Assembly: GCA_019426215.1 (NCBI GenBank)
Contig: CM033397.1
Span: 26,910,480-26,974,479, forward strand
Direction: 5' to 3'
Length of the DNA: 64,000 nt
Source: Buddleja alternifolia
Taxonomy: Eukaryota; Streptophyta; Magnoliopsida; Lamiales; Scrophulariaceae
The first letter of the stretch is position 1; each line of letters opens with the position of its first letter. The position numbers and the translations under genes are program-made. The notes beneath the pieces are model-generated. The model saw only the letters and a program-made list of their open reading frames with translations, made no database searches and was not told the origin of the DNA. This document shows, piece after piece, positions 10,910 through 22,530 of this stretch.

Positions 10910-12476
10910 TGTAAAACACCCCTCGGACTATTACTCGAGTAGAGTAGGGCTCAGGAGGACTAAGGTCATTATGCCCGAAACAAGCTTTTTGTAGAAAACA
11001 TAATCTTTACAAAGCATCATAACAAGATACAAACCGATAGAAGTGATATTACAAATGTACTATACTGGCACAATACATCACCAAGCAATCTTCCAAACTC
11101 TTCTCAGCACAAGGCTTTGAATCGAATCTTTCAGTTTTTCTTCACAACCACATTTTATATTTCACATTATAATTACGGTGTGCTGCCAATACTATGGGTG
11201 CGGGTTTTGGCAACTAGTTTTATGCCATCTATATAAAGTAAGGAATAATGATATATGTCACCGGTAATAATTAAATTACTGATTTATTACCTCCATCAGT
11301 TTTACAAAGAATTTATTCATTAATCACACCATTAAAAAGTTTCACAATAGGTTCTTTTTATAACAAATACATTATTATTATAATTAGAGGGTAATTACAA
11401 ATTTTTTTACACAAAATCATTGACAAATATAATTTATCCAAAAGTGAATATCCATGACAGAATTTTTTAATCAGATTGAGTTTGGACACACAATAACAAC
11501 TAACTAAAAGATAATTCCGTATATTGTTAGAGTATACTTACTTGGCCAGTGAATTGTCACTCTTTGGATGGGTCCTGTAAGCTTATTATATGCACAATGT
11601 ACGTAATTAAGTAACCATTGTGTGAGGTTTGAACGAATACGATTCCAACAATAATGTCCGATGTGACATATTGCCCTCCCATAATGACTAAGCATAATGA
11701 AAGAAAAGAAATTTACCAAGTTAATATTAGTTTGAGTTTGGGGATTCTCCCTTTCCTTCTACTCAGCCTAAACTGGAATTATATACCTCAATCAGTATAG
11801 GATACACAAAAATAGTGCAAAGGAAAGGCCTATAGCTAGGGTTTCTCTCCTTCATGCAAGCTAAAAGATACTTTCCACACTACTTGGCCTGTTTGTATAT
11901 AGCTGTAGTCTTAATTAGAACTGTTCTCTTCTCTCGGGAAAACCCCTTTTTCTTTAAGATCTTTCCCTCTGTTGTCTTGAGAGGAATTAAAGATTCCAAG
12001 AAAAATTCTTTTTATTTTTTGATTTATCTCCCACTTTTTTCTGTCAACATTTTACGCTATCTTCTTTCATCTTTTATGGGGTAAAATATATTTTACCCCC
12101 TTAACTACATGTGGTTATATATCATACGTACCTACTGAACATTAAAATATAACATTTATATCTAACTTTTTTTTTCCATTCACAATTGGTTCCATCAGAT
12201 GAGGCCAACAGTTGCTCTAGGAATCATGTGGTTGTGCCACAAAGCAACCCACGGCCGCCAAAATTGTAATTTTGGTACTGTAACTTTTGGGCTAGTAATG
12301 TGTAATGATACTAAAATTGATACATCGAGTAATTTTTATCGTAAATTGCTGGCATGACTGCTATAAAAAATGTCAAAATTTGAGATTTTTCAGAATTTGA
12401 GGGAAAATTGATGATATGGCTGTCAAGTATACATTGAATTAGTGATATGATGGACAATTAGACAAGTTGACAACTT
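10910..12476. other. No recognisable gene
   Basis: AT-rich DNA. Open frames here are short and lack known motifs. A small palindrome (TAAAATATATTTTA, about 12083-12096) may mark a worn MITE. Confidence 0.35.
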
Positions 12477-12560
12477 TTCCTACCAATGAGATATGTACTC
12501 ACGACCTTGAAGTTAAAGTTAAGCACTTGCACCACTCAACCATATATCAATAACCCAACT
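12477..12560 (-). repeat. tRNA-related sequence, possible SINE head
   Basis: Read on the minus strand there is a box A-like TGGTTGAGTGGTG followed about 30 nt later by a box B-like GGTCGTGAGTAC. The arms do not fold into a clean tRNA cloverleaf, so a SINE head or tRNA relic is more likely than a gene. It abuts the copia LTR at 12566. Confidence 0.3.
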
Positions 12561-12565
12561 GAATC

Positions 12566-12834
12566 TGTTAAAATACGAGTAAATCGTATATTGAGAATTA
12601 ATACTCAGGAACTATTATGAAGAGAACAAAAAATTGTAAAGAATAACTTATATTGAACTAAAGAGATACTAGCTATTTAAAGAGTAAACCTAATACTAAA
12701 GTTGCATACCAGTCCCTCAACTCTTGGTCATCTCCCAATTGACCGAGGAAGCTTCTGGAACTGGGCTCAAGTTTGGGCCTAGTAAAGCAGCTTTCTTGAA
12801 GCTTGTTGATCCAATCTCATTTTGGGCTTTAACA
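12566..12834 (-). repeat. 3' LTR of a copia element (269 bp)
   Basis: Ends are TGTTAAA...TTTAACA, a perfect 7-bp inverted terminus. On the minus strand it lies directly after a purine tract. The short length fits small-LTR copia lineages such as Ale/Retrofit. Confidence 0.75.
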
Positions 12835-12843
12835 CCCTCCCAC
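12835..12843 (-). other. Polypurine tract of the copia element
   Basis: On the minus strand GTGGGAGGG ends exactly where the LTR begins with TGTTAAAG. It primes plus-strand synthesis in this family. Confidence 0.7.
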
Positions 12844-15080
12844 AAGCTGAAAGCAGGTGCAAAAATATCAATCATACCAAACTGTTTTACAAGACTATCA
12901 TGTTTCACACGTCCCAATGCTTTTGTGAGAATATCTGCAACCTGATCACCTGTACGAACAAAATTAGTAAAAATAATTTTATTTTTTACATAGTCACGAA
13001 CAACGTGAAAGTATTTCCATATGCTTTGTACGTTCGTGGAAAATAGGATTGGAAGAAATGTGGACAACAGCTTGATTATCACAAAACAAATTAACAGGTG
13101 TTAAATCAGAAATTCCCAAGTCTTTGAAAATACCCAAAATCCAAATAATTTCATTACAAGTAAGGGACATAGACTTATATTCTGCCTCAGCAGAAGATTT
13201 ATAAACAGTGGTTTGCTTTTTACTTTTTCAAGAGATTAACGAGTCACCTAAAAAAATACAAAACCCAGTAACAGATTTTCGAGACATTGGACAGGCAGCC
13301 CAATCTGAGTCACAATAGGCTTTCAAATTAAGATCTGTATCTTTTGAAAAAAACAGCCCCTGCCCAGGTGAGGATTTCAAATATCTCAAAACCCGAAATG
13401 CAGATTTCAAATGTGACTCTTTAGGTTTATGCATGAACTGACTTAAAATATGAACAGAAAAAGAAATATCAGGCCGTGTATTCGTAAGGTAAATGAGCTT
13501 ACCCATCAGCTTTTGATAAGTACAAACATCGGTAAGAAATTTGTCATCATTGCTAACTTCAAGAGTTAATTTCAGATTTTGTTCCATTGGAACTAGGGAA
13601 GGCTTAGCTCCTAACACACCAAAATCAGCAAGCAAATCTAACACATATTTTCGTTGATTTAAACACAATCCTCTAGAGGAACGAGCAAATTCAATGCCTA
13701 AGAAATATTTTATCTCACCAAGATCTTTTATGTGGAATTGGGAATCTAAGTAACTCTTAACATTATTAATGTGATATAAGGAATTTCCAGTTACCACAAT
13801 ATCATCAACATATATCAAAAGAGCTATAAACACTGAATTCACATTCTTAACAAACAAGGAATAATCATGAAGACTTTGCTTAAAACCATTTTGCTGTAAA
13901 CATTTTGTGAATTTTTCATTCCATTGACGAGGAGCTTGTTTCAACCCATACAAAGACTTTTTCAATTTACAAACTCTAGTATCTTCATTAGAAAAATAAC
14001 CCTTAGGCAACGTCATGTAAACTTCCTCATTAAGATCAGCATTCAAAAAGGCATTATTTACATCTAGATGGAAAATAGGCCAATCCTTGACCACAGCCAT
14101 AGAGAGTAACGACCTCATTGTTACCATTTTCACAACTGGTGAAAACGTTTCAAAGTAATCTATACCCTCCCTTTGGCTGTATCCTTTGGCAACTAATCGA
14201 GCCTTGAAACTCTCAATTTCGCCATTAGAGTGATATTTAATCTTGTACACCCACTTACACCCTATAGGTTTTCTACCTTTAGGGAGCTCAGTGAGGATCC
14301 AAGTATGATTGTTTTCAACATCCATAGTGTTTTTCCAACGTTCATCTTTGATGGTTTCAAAAAAACAGTTAGGTTCTTGAATTTTATCAATATTAGAAAC
14401 AAAACAGCGATGCCTAGTACTAATCCCACTATAGCACAAAGATTGAGACAAAGGATAAAGACAAGCAGAATTAGAAGATAAAGAAACTTCATAATCTCTA
14501 AGGTGAGAGGGCAATTTTGTAACACGAGCAGATTTTCGCAAGGGAATACCCGACTCATTTTCACCAACCACAGTTTCATGTAAATTATCACTAGATACTT
14601 GAGATGAATGTTCTTGATAGATGAGAGATGGTGTGGTAAATGGTGTGGTCTCAGCTCTTGTGCCCATGTTATTGGGAAATAACAAATCCTCGGGCGTATT
14701 AACACTGTCAGCACTCGTGTAAGGTATACTCATGGTGCTGATGTCGATACTACCCTTGGATATGACATTATCCACATCGACCAACCTACCTGAAATTGTA
14801 GAGACATCCACATCTACCGTTCCATCAAAGAAATCGTTCATCCATGTAGCAACAACATTCTTAGTATGATAGGGAAAAACAGTTTCATAGAAACAAACAT
14901 CATGAGATATAATAATGTCATTGGTATCAAGATCAACCAATTTATATGCTTTTCGATTTTCACAATAACCCAAAAATAAACATTTACGAGCTCGAGATTC
15001 AAATTTATCTTTATTATTAAAACTAGAGGCATAACATAAACATCCAAAGGCACGTAAAATATCAAACTCTTTTAACTTGA
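12844..15080 (-). pseudogene. Copia pol remnant: integrase C-term, RT, RNase H
   Basis: Transcribed leftward. The integrase tail begins near 15065 (LRAFGCLCYAS) and joins an open frame from 14973 to 13228 of 581 residues. This holds the linker, RT (CKWVYKIK, LVAKGYSQ, LDVNNAFLNADL, IYVDDIVV, LGEIKYFLGIEF) and the start of RNase H (YCDSDWAACP). A stop at about 13226 replaces a conserved Trp by TGG-to-TGA, and a frameshift near 13010 precedes the final VRDYV and ADILTKAL motifs. Gag, protease and the integrase core are missing, so the copy is truncated at about 15080 and has only its 3' LTR. Lineage is probably Ale- or Ivana-like (inference). Confidence 0.85.
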
Positions 15081-15670
15081 TTATCTACATTACTTCGTTA
15101 GTCGGTGTGTTGAGTACATTACATTGACTAATGTATGATTTAATATTAGCATTTACTAGACTAGAATACTCATGACCATAGTAGAAAGAAAATGCAGTCA
15201 CTTAGGTTTCTGTCTAGTCATTCCTTCAAGTATTCAAAAGTTAGAACTCAAATAGAAACATAATACTATATAAGTGATTTTGTTACTCTTCATTATTCAC
15301 AAATAGTATTTAGTTGATTAAATATGAGGATTTATGCATGGAAAAGAGATATGGGTTGATTTAGAGATGAAGTATATGATTAATTGTGGTGCTCTTTTTA
15401 TCTTCTTCTTTTAATGGATAAATAAATATAAGTAATTAATCTTATGTAACTCTACATCTGATTTTTATCTATATCTAATTTTATTTTAGAGTCCTAATGC
15501 AATTATACATCTAATCGTTGTGGATATTTAAAATTTATTTTTATTATTTGTTTTTGGCTCTTTTGCTATGAAAAAGTTAAATCACATAAGGATAGTTTAG
15601 GTATGTCAAAAGTTTCAAAAACAACTCATACTTTTATAATAGAAATAGTGTCAGACCTAAGTGCTACACC
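15081..15670. other. No recognisable gene
   Basis: AT-rich DNA between the truncated copia copy and the foldback element. No motif was recognised. Confidence 0.4.
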
Positions 15671-16501
15671 GTGAGAGAAAAATACAAAATTAGTCTCATA
15701 ACTCCCGAAAAAAACAACTTTGGTACCAAACTTTGTAAAAATGACAATAATAGTCTCATAACCAAGGTATTAAATCTTGGTATCGGTGTCGATACTGGGG
15801 TAATAAATTTACAAAAATTTCGATGAAAATTTTAAGGATATTCAAAATTTCGGTTTCGATTTTAAAGACACCATGAAAATTTATAGAAATATTTGGAAAT
15901 TTACAATGAAACTTTGTGTAACTTTAAATGTCATAATTATGCTTTTTTTACATTAATAACATTTCATGTATAATATATGCATAATGAATCTTGTTGAATA
16001 GAATGACTAAAACCTGCTGTGAAAAATATGAAATAATGGTAGTAAAATAATAATCAAATATCATCAGAACTTCATTAAAATAAAATGTACCACCATTTTA
16101 GAAAAAATCATTATTCAAAACCAACAACAAGCTTGTAAGAAGATTTTTTTGAGATCTTATTTAAATAATTTTTGTGTTCAGACCCAGACGTTTATTAACT
16201 TATTGCCTAATATCACTTGCAGATGCATATTTCAATTTATTGCTTATTGATTTACATATTTAGTCATTTATTATCTTTTCTTTTAATATGAATAATCATT
16301 TAACCTAATTTTTAACTATAATATTTTAAAAAATAATAATAAATATTATTTTAAATTTTGGGAAATTTCGGGTTTCGGTCAAAATTTAGAGAAATTTCGG
16401 TTTCTGTCGAAATTTCGAAAGATATTCTGCAAAATTTGATCAAAAGTTTAATTTCGCTTCGGGGGCCTTGGAAACCCGAAATTTGGACCGAAATTTAAGA
16501 C

Positions 16502-17716
16502 TGATGGGTGTCGAATCCACACAAAAATAATTCATACTCCTAAATTTGCAGATAGTGGTGAGCAGGGTTGAATCCACAGGGATTGGTTCAGATTTAATTC
16601 TCAATAAACGAATAAAATAAAAGGGGGGATTTTTAATAATCGATTAAACTAAAATCAAAATAAATAACAAAAAATATTAAAATCAAGAGATACAAAATTA
16701 AACAAGTATAAGAAATCAATATATGGTGAGATTCTAGCCTAAGGAGTTATCTCCATTTTGATTCCAAGAGTTGATCCTTGATGCAAAGATACTTCAATGT
16801 TCATGAATAAATTGGCTATAGTTATTAACAAGCTCTAACAACCTAGTTTCTCCTTAATTTAACGATAACCAAAACAAACTCTTTGATTACTTCTCTTATT
16901 GATTAAACAACCCTAAATAAGCTCTTAGAATTTAATTTAACAATAGCATTAAGAAATAGAGAAACACCAATTCTAACCAACAAACTCGCAAGCTCGATTC
17001 ATTTAAATTAGATCACATATTCTCATAATACCAATCGAAAACTTGTCTATAATCAACGTTATTAACTGCCACAAATATTAGAATTGACCAAATAATTACG
17101 GATTCGGGATTCTAAATGGCTATATATTATTCCGACAATCAAATAACGGACCCTTATTATTTAATTAATAAAAATAGTAATTTCAACAAACACAGAAAAT
17201 ATGCAAATACTCAAAAACAAAGAAGGAATAAACATAAATTAGATCTCACAACTTTTGTAGAATCAATACTTCAATAATCCTTGGCAAGAACTTGAGTTTT
17301 TAGCAATACATCTTGAAAGAAAGAAAAACGCAAGAATTCTTCTTTTTCTCCATGAAAATAACGTGTAGTATCAAAAAGTGTGGAAGAGAGAATAAAATTC
17401 CAGCAATAACTTATTATATATGTCTAGCCAAAAGACTCTTAACTAAATAAAACTCTAATTCTAATGGAAGAAGGAAATTAATTACTTACTAGAATAAAAT
17501 ACTAATAAGACTCCTAAAAAAAATAGGAAAGCTCCTAAAACATAGGAAGACTCCTACGACTTCACGTGTCTTCTTCTTTTTCTCCATCTTTTTCTTCATT
17601 TTCTTCTTCTTTCAAATTTCACCTATCAAAATAAAAATCATAATAAATATCTATAATTTAAACTCAAATACTAATAAAAAGAATAAAGGAAATATATGTA
17701 AAATATGCATAAAATG
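16502..17716 (-). repeat. 3' LTR of the deleted Athila-like element
   Basis: It matches the LTR at 19038-20260 from TGATGGGTG to AAAATG. It lacks the last bases found in the other LTR (up to ...CTAACA), removed by the internal deletion. Confidence 0.85.
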
Positions 17717-19010
17717 GTGGAGGTATTACAAATTTCTCCAACTCTTCTTCTACCTTACGTTTAGAGTTAGCAAACCTACTAGGAAACGGTGGAGGTATTA
17801 CAAATTTCTTGAGCTCTTGTAACCCCTTTTCATTTCTCAAGGTGATTGCACTAACATTCTGCTTTGGATTCACTATAGCCTGAGAGGCTAGTTTACTCGA
17901 GCTTTGGGAAACCAACTCATTCACAGTTGTCGCTAACTGACTCATTTGACTCTCCAGATGTTGTATACTAGTTCTTGTCTCTTGTTGAAATTGTTGTGTG
18001 TTAGTGGCTAATTGTTTAACAATTTCTTCAAGAGGCATACCTTGTGGGTTGGAGGATGGCTGAGGTGGTACTTGTGCTTGTTGTCTGGATTGAAATGATT
18101 GTTGGAATCCAGTAGACCGTGGACCATAACTCAAATTAGGATGATCCCTCCACCCGACATTGTAGGTATTGGAGAAGGGATCATACTTTCTCTATGGAGC
18201 CCCCGGAAATCCAACAACATTGGCTTGTTCGTGTGGATCCTCTTGAAGTGTAGGACACACCTCGGTAGTATGACTGGGATTGAAACAGATACCACACGCC
18301 TTCACTTGTTGTGTATTGCCTACTACCAATTTTTGCACTAGGGAAGTCAAATCATCCAGACGTTGATTCACTAATGCGAAATTCACCTCATTCACCCCCT
18401 GTAGTGCAGTATCTTGTCGAGTGCTAAATTGTTGGGTGTTGGCAACCATGTTGGAGATCAGATTTCTTACTTCTGTGGGAGTTTTGTGTACCAGTGCTCC
18501 TCCACTCGCAGCATCTATCATATTCCTCTCCATGGTTGATAAACCTTCATAGAAATACTGGATTAGGAGTTGTTCAAGAATTTGGTGTTGTGGGCAGCTG
18601 GCTATTAGTTGTTTAAACCGCTCCCAGTACTCTTACAACGACTCTCCACTGATTTGCCTAATTCCGCATATCTCCTTTCTTATGTTAGCAACTCGCGAGG
18701 TGGGAAAGAATTTCTCCAAGAATTGTTTCTTCATTTCGGTCCATGTCTCGATTGAGCCAGAGGGTAGATAATAGAGCCAGTCCTTAGCTCTGTCAGCTAG
18801 TGAAAACGGAAAAGCCCTCAGTTTGATTTGGTCTTCAGTGACATTCCTTGGTTTCATCGTTGAACACGTTGCTTGGCTTCTTTTCGTAGTCGGCGAGCTG
18901 TTTTTTCAATTTCAGGATCGTATTGAAGTTCACCTGCACGAAGAGATCGAGGCATAAAACAGAACAAGCAACAAAAATTAACTATATAATGAGAAATAAA
19001 TCTAAAAGCA
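17717..19010 (-). pseudogene. Athila-like gag, deleted and interrupted
   Basis: Read leftward from the PBS. The N-terminus (about 18965-18860) has the YDPEIEKTARRLRKEAKQ motif typical of Athila gag. It then jumps, apparently by deletion, into the central gag domain at 18857-18633 (LRAFPFSLADRAKDWLYYLP, KKQFLEKFFP). A stop near 18631 and another near 18190 interrupt the rest. A Cys-His segment CGICFNPSHTTEVCP (about 18290-18250) is zinc-knuckle-like. The C-terminus has heptad-like Gln/Leu/Thr repeats and two copies of KFVIPPPF, about 75 bp apart; the break into the LTR lies in the second. It encodes no intact capsid. Confidence 0.8.
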
Positions 19011-19014
19011 CCAA

Positions 19015-19032
19015 TCCCCGGCAACGGTGCCA
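19015..19032 (-). other. Primer binding site, tRNA-Asp type
   Basis: On the minus strand TGGCACCGTTGCCGGGGA begins five bases after the 5' LTR. It differs by one base from the PBS at 8207-8224. Confidence 0.8.
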
Positions 19033-19037
19033 AAATT

Positions 19038-20260
19038 TGATGGGTGTCGAATCCACACAAAAATAATTCCTACTCCTAAATTTGCAGATAGTGGTGAGCA
19101 GGGTCGAATCCACAGGGATTGGTTCAGATTTAATTCTTAATAAACGAATAAAATAAAAGGGGGGATTTTTAATAATCGATTAAACTAAAATCAAAATAAA
19201 TAACAAAAATTATTAAAATCAAGAGATACAAAATTAAACAAGTAGAAGAAATCAATATATGGTGAGATTCTAGCCTAAGAAGTTATCTCCATTTTGATTC
19301 CAAGAGTTGATCCTTGATGCAAAGATACTTCAATGTTCATGAATAAATTGGCTATAGTTATTAACAAGCTCTAACAACCTAGTTTCTCCTTAATTTATCG
19401 ATAACCAAAACAAGTTCTTTGATTACTTCTCTTATTGATTAAACAACCCTAAATAAGCTCTTAGGATTTAATTTAACAATAGCATTAAGAAATAGAGAAA
19501 CACCAATTCTAACCAACAAACTCGCAAGCTCGATTCATTTAAATTAGATCACATATTCTCATAATAACAATCGAAAACTTGTCCATAATCAACGTTATTA
19601 ACTACCACAAATATTAGAATTGACCAAACAATTACGGATTCGGGATTCTAAATGGCTATATACTATTCCGACAATCAAATAACGGGCCCTTATTATTTAA
19701 TTAATCAAATAATAATTTCAACAAACACAGAAAATATGCAAATACTCAAAAACAAAGAAGGAATAAACATAAATTAGATTTCACAGCTTTTGTAGAATCA
19801 AAACTTCAATAATCCTTGGCTAGAACTTGAGTTTTTAGCAATACATCTTGAAAGAAAGAAAAACGCAGGAATTCTTCTTTTTCTCCATGAAAATAACGTG
19901 TAGTATCAAAAAGTGTGGAAGAGAGAATAAAATTCCAGCAATAACTATATATATATGTCTAGCCAAAAGGCTCTTAACTAAATAAAACTCTAATTCTAAT
20001 GGAAGAAGGAAATTAATTACTTACTAGAATAAAATGCTAATAAGACTTCTAAAAGAAATAGGAAAGCTCCTAAAAAATAGGAAGACTCCTACGACTTCAC
20101 GTGTCTTCTTCTTTTTCTCCATCTTTTTCTTCATTTTCTTCTTCTTTCAAATTTCACCTATCAAAATAAAAATCATAATAAATATCTATAATTTAAACTC
20201 AAAAACTAATAAAAGAATAAAGGAAATATATGTAAAATATGCATAAAATGCACACTAACA
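19038..20260 (-). repeat. 5' LTR of the deleted Athila-like element
   Basis: 1,223 bp. On the minus strand it begins TGTTAGTGTGC and ends CACCCATCA. The TSD AAGAC follows on the right. Confidence 0.85.
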
Positions 20261-21088
20261 AAGACCCTGCTCATAACTCAACTTAACTTTACAAAGTTAG
20301 TCCCACCGTCAATTATGAACGGAAAAAGAAGCACATGGCCGATAAATCTGACCCCCCCCCCCTCTCTCTTGACCCCCAAAAAACAAACTCCCTCCTTTCA
20401 GATACACAAAAATCCCAACTTCAAATCTTCCCAAACTCTAATGAAGATCCAAATGTTCCTCCTCTCCGAGTACACAATTTCAACCCTCAAAACAGGAGTT
20501 TTAGCCTGCATATTGTTGATCCTACGCAATAATCCCGTAATTATAGCCTTTGACCTTGCACATATATGTCTATCCACCCAAACGAAATATGCACAAATGA
20601 AATACACACAACCACCTCCATTCATAGAGTTCGAATAGGTCTTGAACCTTCTACTCAAATTATCATATGTCCACGAAGTATTCATTATTGGCGGGTTTCC
20701 ACAAATGCAAGGCAAGTCGTGCATCCCTGTTTGTTGTATTGATGAAGATGCAACCATGTGTGTGTGTGTTTTGTGCCTGTAGTGTGTGTTTGTGCATGTG
20801 TTTGACGACTTTGACCTTAAATACAAATAAAAGGAGTTCGATACTTGGTATCCCTCCAAATCTAACTCCATCCTTTTATTTCCCTCCAAAACATATTGTT
20901 ACAGTTGGGTCCGAGGAGGTGGGGTGTCAGATTTAACTATCAAAGTTGTTTTTTCTGTCCATAATTGATGGTTGGACTAACTTTGTAAAGTTAAGTTGAG
21001 TTATGGGACTATTATTGTCATTTCAATAAGTTTGGTACTAAAGTCCTTTTTTCGTGAGTTATAGGACTAGTTTTGTAATTTTCTCTAC

Positions 21089-21620
21089 GCCATCATAAGA
21101 TCTCAGGGACCACTATGAGTGCCTCTACTACTTTTCTGAGGCAAATCCGATGGTAGCCACCTCTAGAATCTTTCACTAACAATCGAGTGTTATGTATTAT
21201 CAGCTTTCCTTACTTATTGGTGATTGTTGCATCGTTTGATTGTTATCATAAAATCATGAACATGAATCTTGAGATTCATATATTATGATGTTAATACATA
21301 ATCCCGCACTTAAACACACTACACTCACTGGGCTTAGTAGCTCACCAGTCGTTTCTCCCCTTCCGCAATTTAAATATGAAGATTGTTGAAGAACAATGTG
21401 ACTTATGTAGGATCACGAATTCATCACTTAGGTATCGTAAATGGAGGTATTAAATGATTTAATTGAGATCATATTCACTTAGATTGATCTAAAAAAAATG
21501 CATGTCATATCTCACTTAATGTTTTGTACTTATGCTTTTTGTAAAGTTCTAAACCATGTTAGTGGAATATTGGATGGTTTTGGTTATTCGATTACCAGGA
21601 AGGTGAAATAGGGTGTGACA
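21089..21620 (+). repeat. Possible gypsy LTR remnant
   Basis: The segment contains GGGCTTAGTAGCTCACC (near 21338) and ends in GGGTGTGACA, features common at the 3' side of Tekay/Del-type LTRs. No PBS follows and no partner LTR was found. Confidence 0.3.
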
Positions 21621-21930
21621 TGATTTTATCATGAAGTCCTAATAAATTATATATTTTATTACGTATATAATCAAAAATTACTACTTCTTTTTTTAATGTA
21701 TACTATTTATTAAGGTTGAGACCCCTAGAGTAACCGCTTGGTCGACGAATGCGGACTTCCTAAAGCACCCCTATGTCCTTTACTAATTATTAGGAGCATG
21801 GTTCAAAGTTTCTTTTCTTTTCCACCGAAACGTCCGAAAAGTTTCCATTTTTCAACTTACGGAAAAGAAATCACCATGTAGTTTCGAAATTACATTATTT
21901 CCTAAGAAATTCTTAATGTTTCCATGGAAT

Positions 21931-22085
21931 ATGGAAACCATGGAAATATTGAGAGTTTGGTAATTTCTTTTCAAAAAAATTTGCTCTATCGCCATTCAAA
22001 AAGATTTCCATGGAAACCATGAAAACATTGATAGTTTGGTAATTCCTTTTCAAAAAGATTTGCTCTATCGCAAATACAACAGAGC
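21931..22085. repeat. Tandem duplication of about 78 bp
   Basis: Two neighbouring copies share ATGGAAACCATG, AGTTTGGTAATT and TTTGCTCTATCGC with several substitutions. The open frames over it have no motifs. Confidence 0.65.
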
Positions 22086-22294
22086 TCTCAAATCTCTCAG
22101 TGTTAGGGAAAAAAGTAAAAAAGAAGAAGAAGAAGATATGAAGAGTAATAAATCTAACAATCAAACAAATATTTATTTCACAAATGAGCAATTTTTTATC
22201 ATGTTACTCAAGATGAAGATTATTGTATTATCGATTAAAGTAATTTTTTTATATAATTTGCAGATGAGTTTGAAACCATAGTATCATCCATATT

Positions 22295-22530
22295 AACTTT
22301 TTATTTTTTTCATGACAACACTTTAGAATTTTTTATGTCACAATTTAAGTTACTTAATTTTATCAATTGTATGCTTTGTGAATGCTAAACTTGAATCAAA
22401 CTTACCACTTTTCATTTTTTTCACGACAACACTTTTAGAATTTTTTATTTCACAATTTAAATTACTAAAATTTTGTCGGTTATATTTTTTGTGAATGTTA
22501 AACTTGAATCAAATGTTACCACTTTATTTA
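22295..22530. repeat. Tandem duplication of about 120 bp
   Basis: Two copies share TTTTTTTCA(T/C)GACAACAC, GTGAATG(C/T)TAAACTTGAAT and TACCACTTT. No coding content was seen. Confidence 0.65.

Larger units (their letters stand above)
16502..20260 (-). mobile_element. Internally deleted Athila-like gypsy element with TSD AAGAC
   Basis: The two LTRs face the same way and the element is read on the minus strand: 5' LTR 19038-20260, PBS 19015-19032, gag 17717-19010, 3' LTR 16502-17716. The duplication AAGAC lies at 16497-16501 and 20261-20265. Protease, RT, integrase and the polypurine tract are gone; gag runs straight into the 3' LTR. By eye the first 250 bp of the LTRs differ at about six positions (about 97-98% identical), suggesting a fairly recent insertion. 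It could move only with proteins from another element. Confidence 0.85.
15763..20269. mobile_element. Non-autonomous hAT element, itself interrupted
   Basis: An 8-bp duplication CTCATAAC lies at 15755-15762 and 20270-20277, the hallmark of hAT insertion. Ends are CAAGGTATTAAAT and, reversed, CAGGGTCTTAAAT. The element proper is 15763-16501 plus 20266-20269, about 743 bp, without coding capacity. Near its right side it has runs of AAATTTCGG-like repeats (about 16355-16500). It sits inside the left TIR of the foldback element and was split by the Athila-like element at 16502. Confidence 0.8.
15671..21088. mobile_element. Foldback TIR element, split by nested insertions
   Basis: The outer element has terminal inverted repeats of about 168 bp. 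The right TIR is 20921-21088. The left TIR is in two parts, 15671-15762 and 20278-about 20355, separated by a hAT element. When the insertion is set aside the element is about 900 bp. The interior (20356-20920) is a simple T/C-, GT- and AT-rich spacer with no credible protein. No clear TSD was found at the outer ends, so its superfamily (for example MULE-like MITE) is open. Confidence 0.7.

Noticed and set aside
12477..12560. Functional tRNA gene
   Set aside because: Box-like motifs are present but no cloverleaf with paired acceptor and anticodon arms can be drawn.
16502..20260. Two neighbouring independent insertions of the same LTR
   Set aside because: One PBS and gag lie between same-facing LTRs and one pair of AAGAC duplications flanks the whole, so it is a single element.
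20315..20936. Overlapping frames of 60-160 codons on both strands
   Set aside because: They fall in the simple-sequence interior of the foldback element and show no conserved motif.
22036..22281. 81-codon frame near the 78-bp duplication
   Set aside because: It spans a tandem repeat and AT-rich DNA, with no recognisable domain or splice or promoter support.
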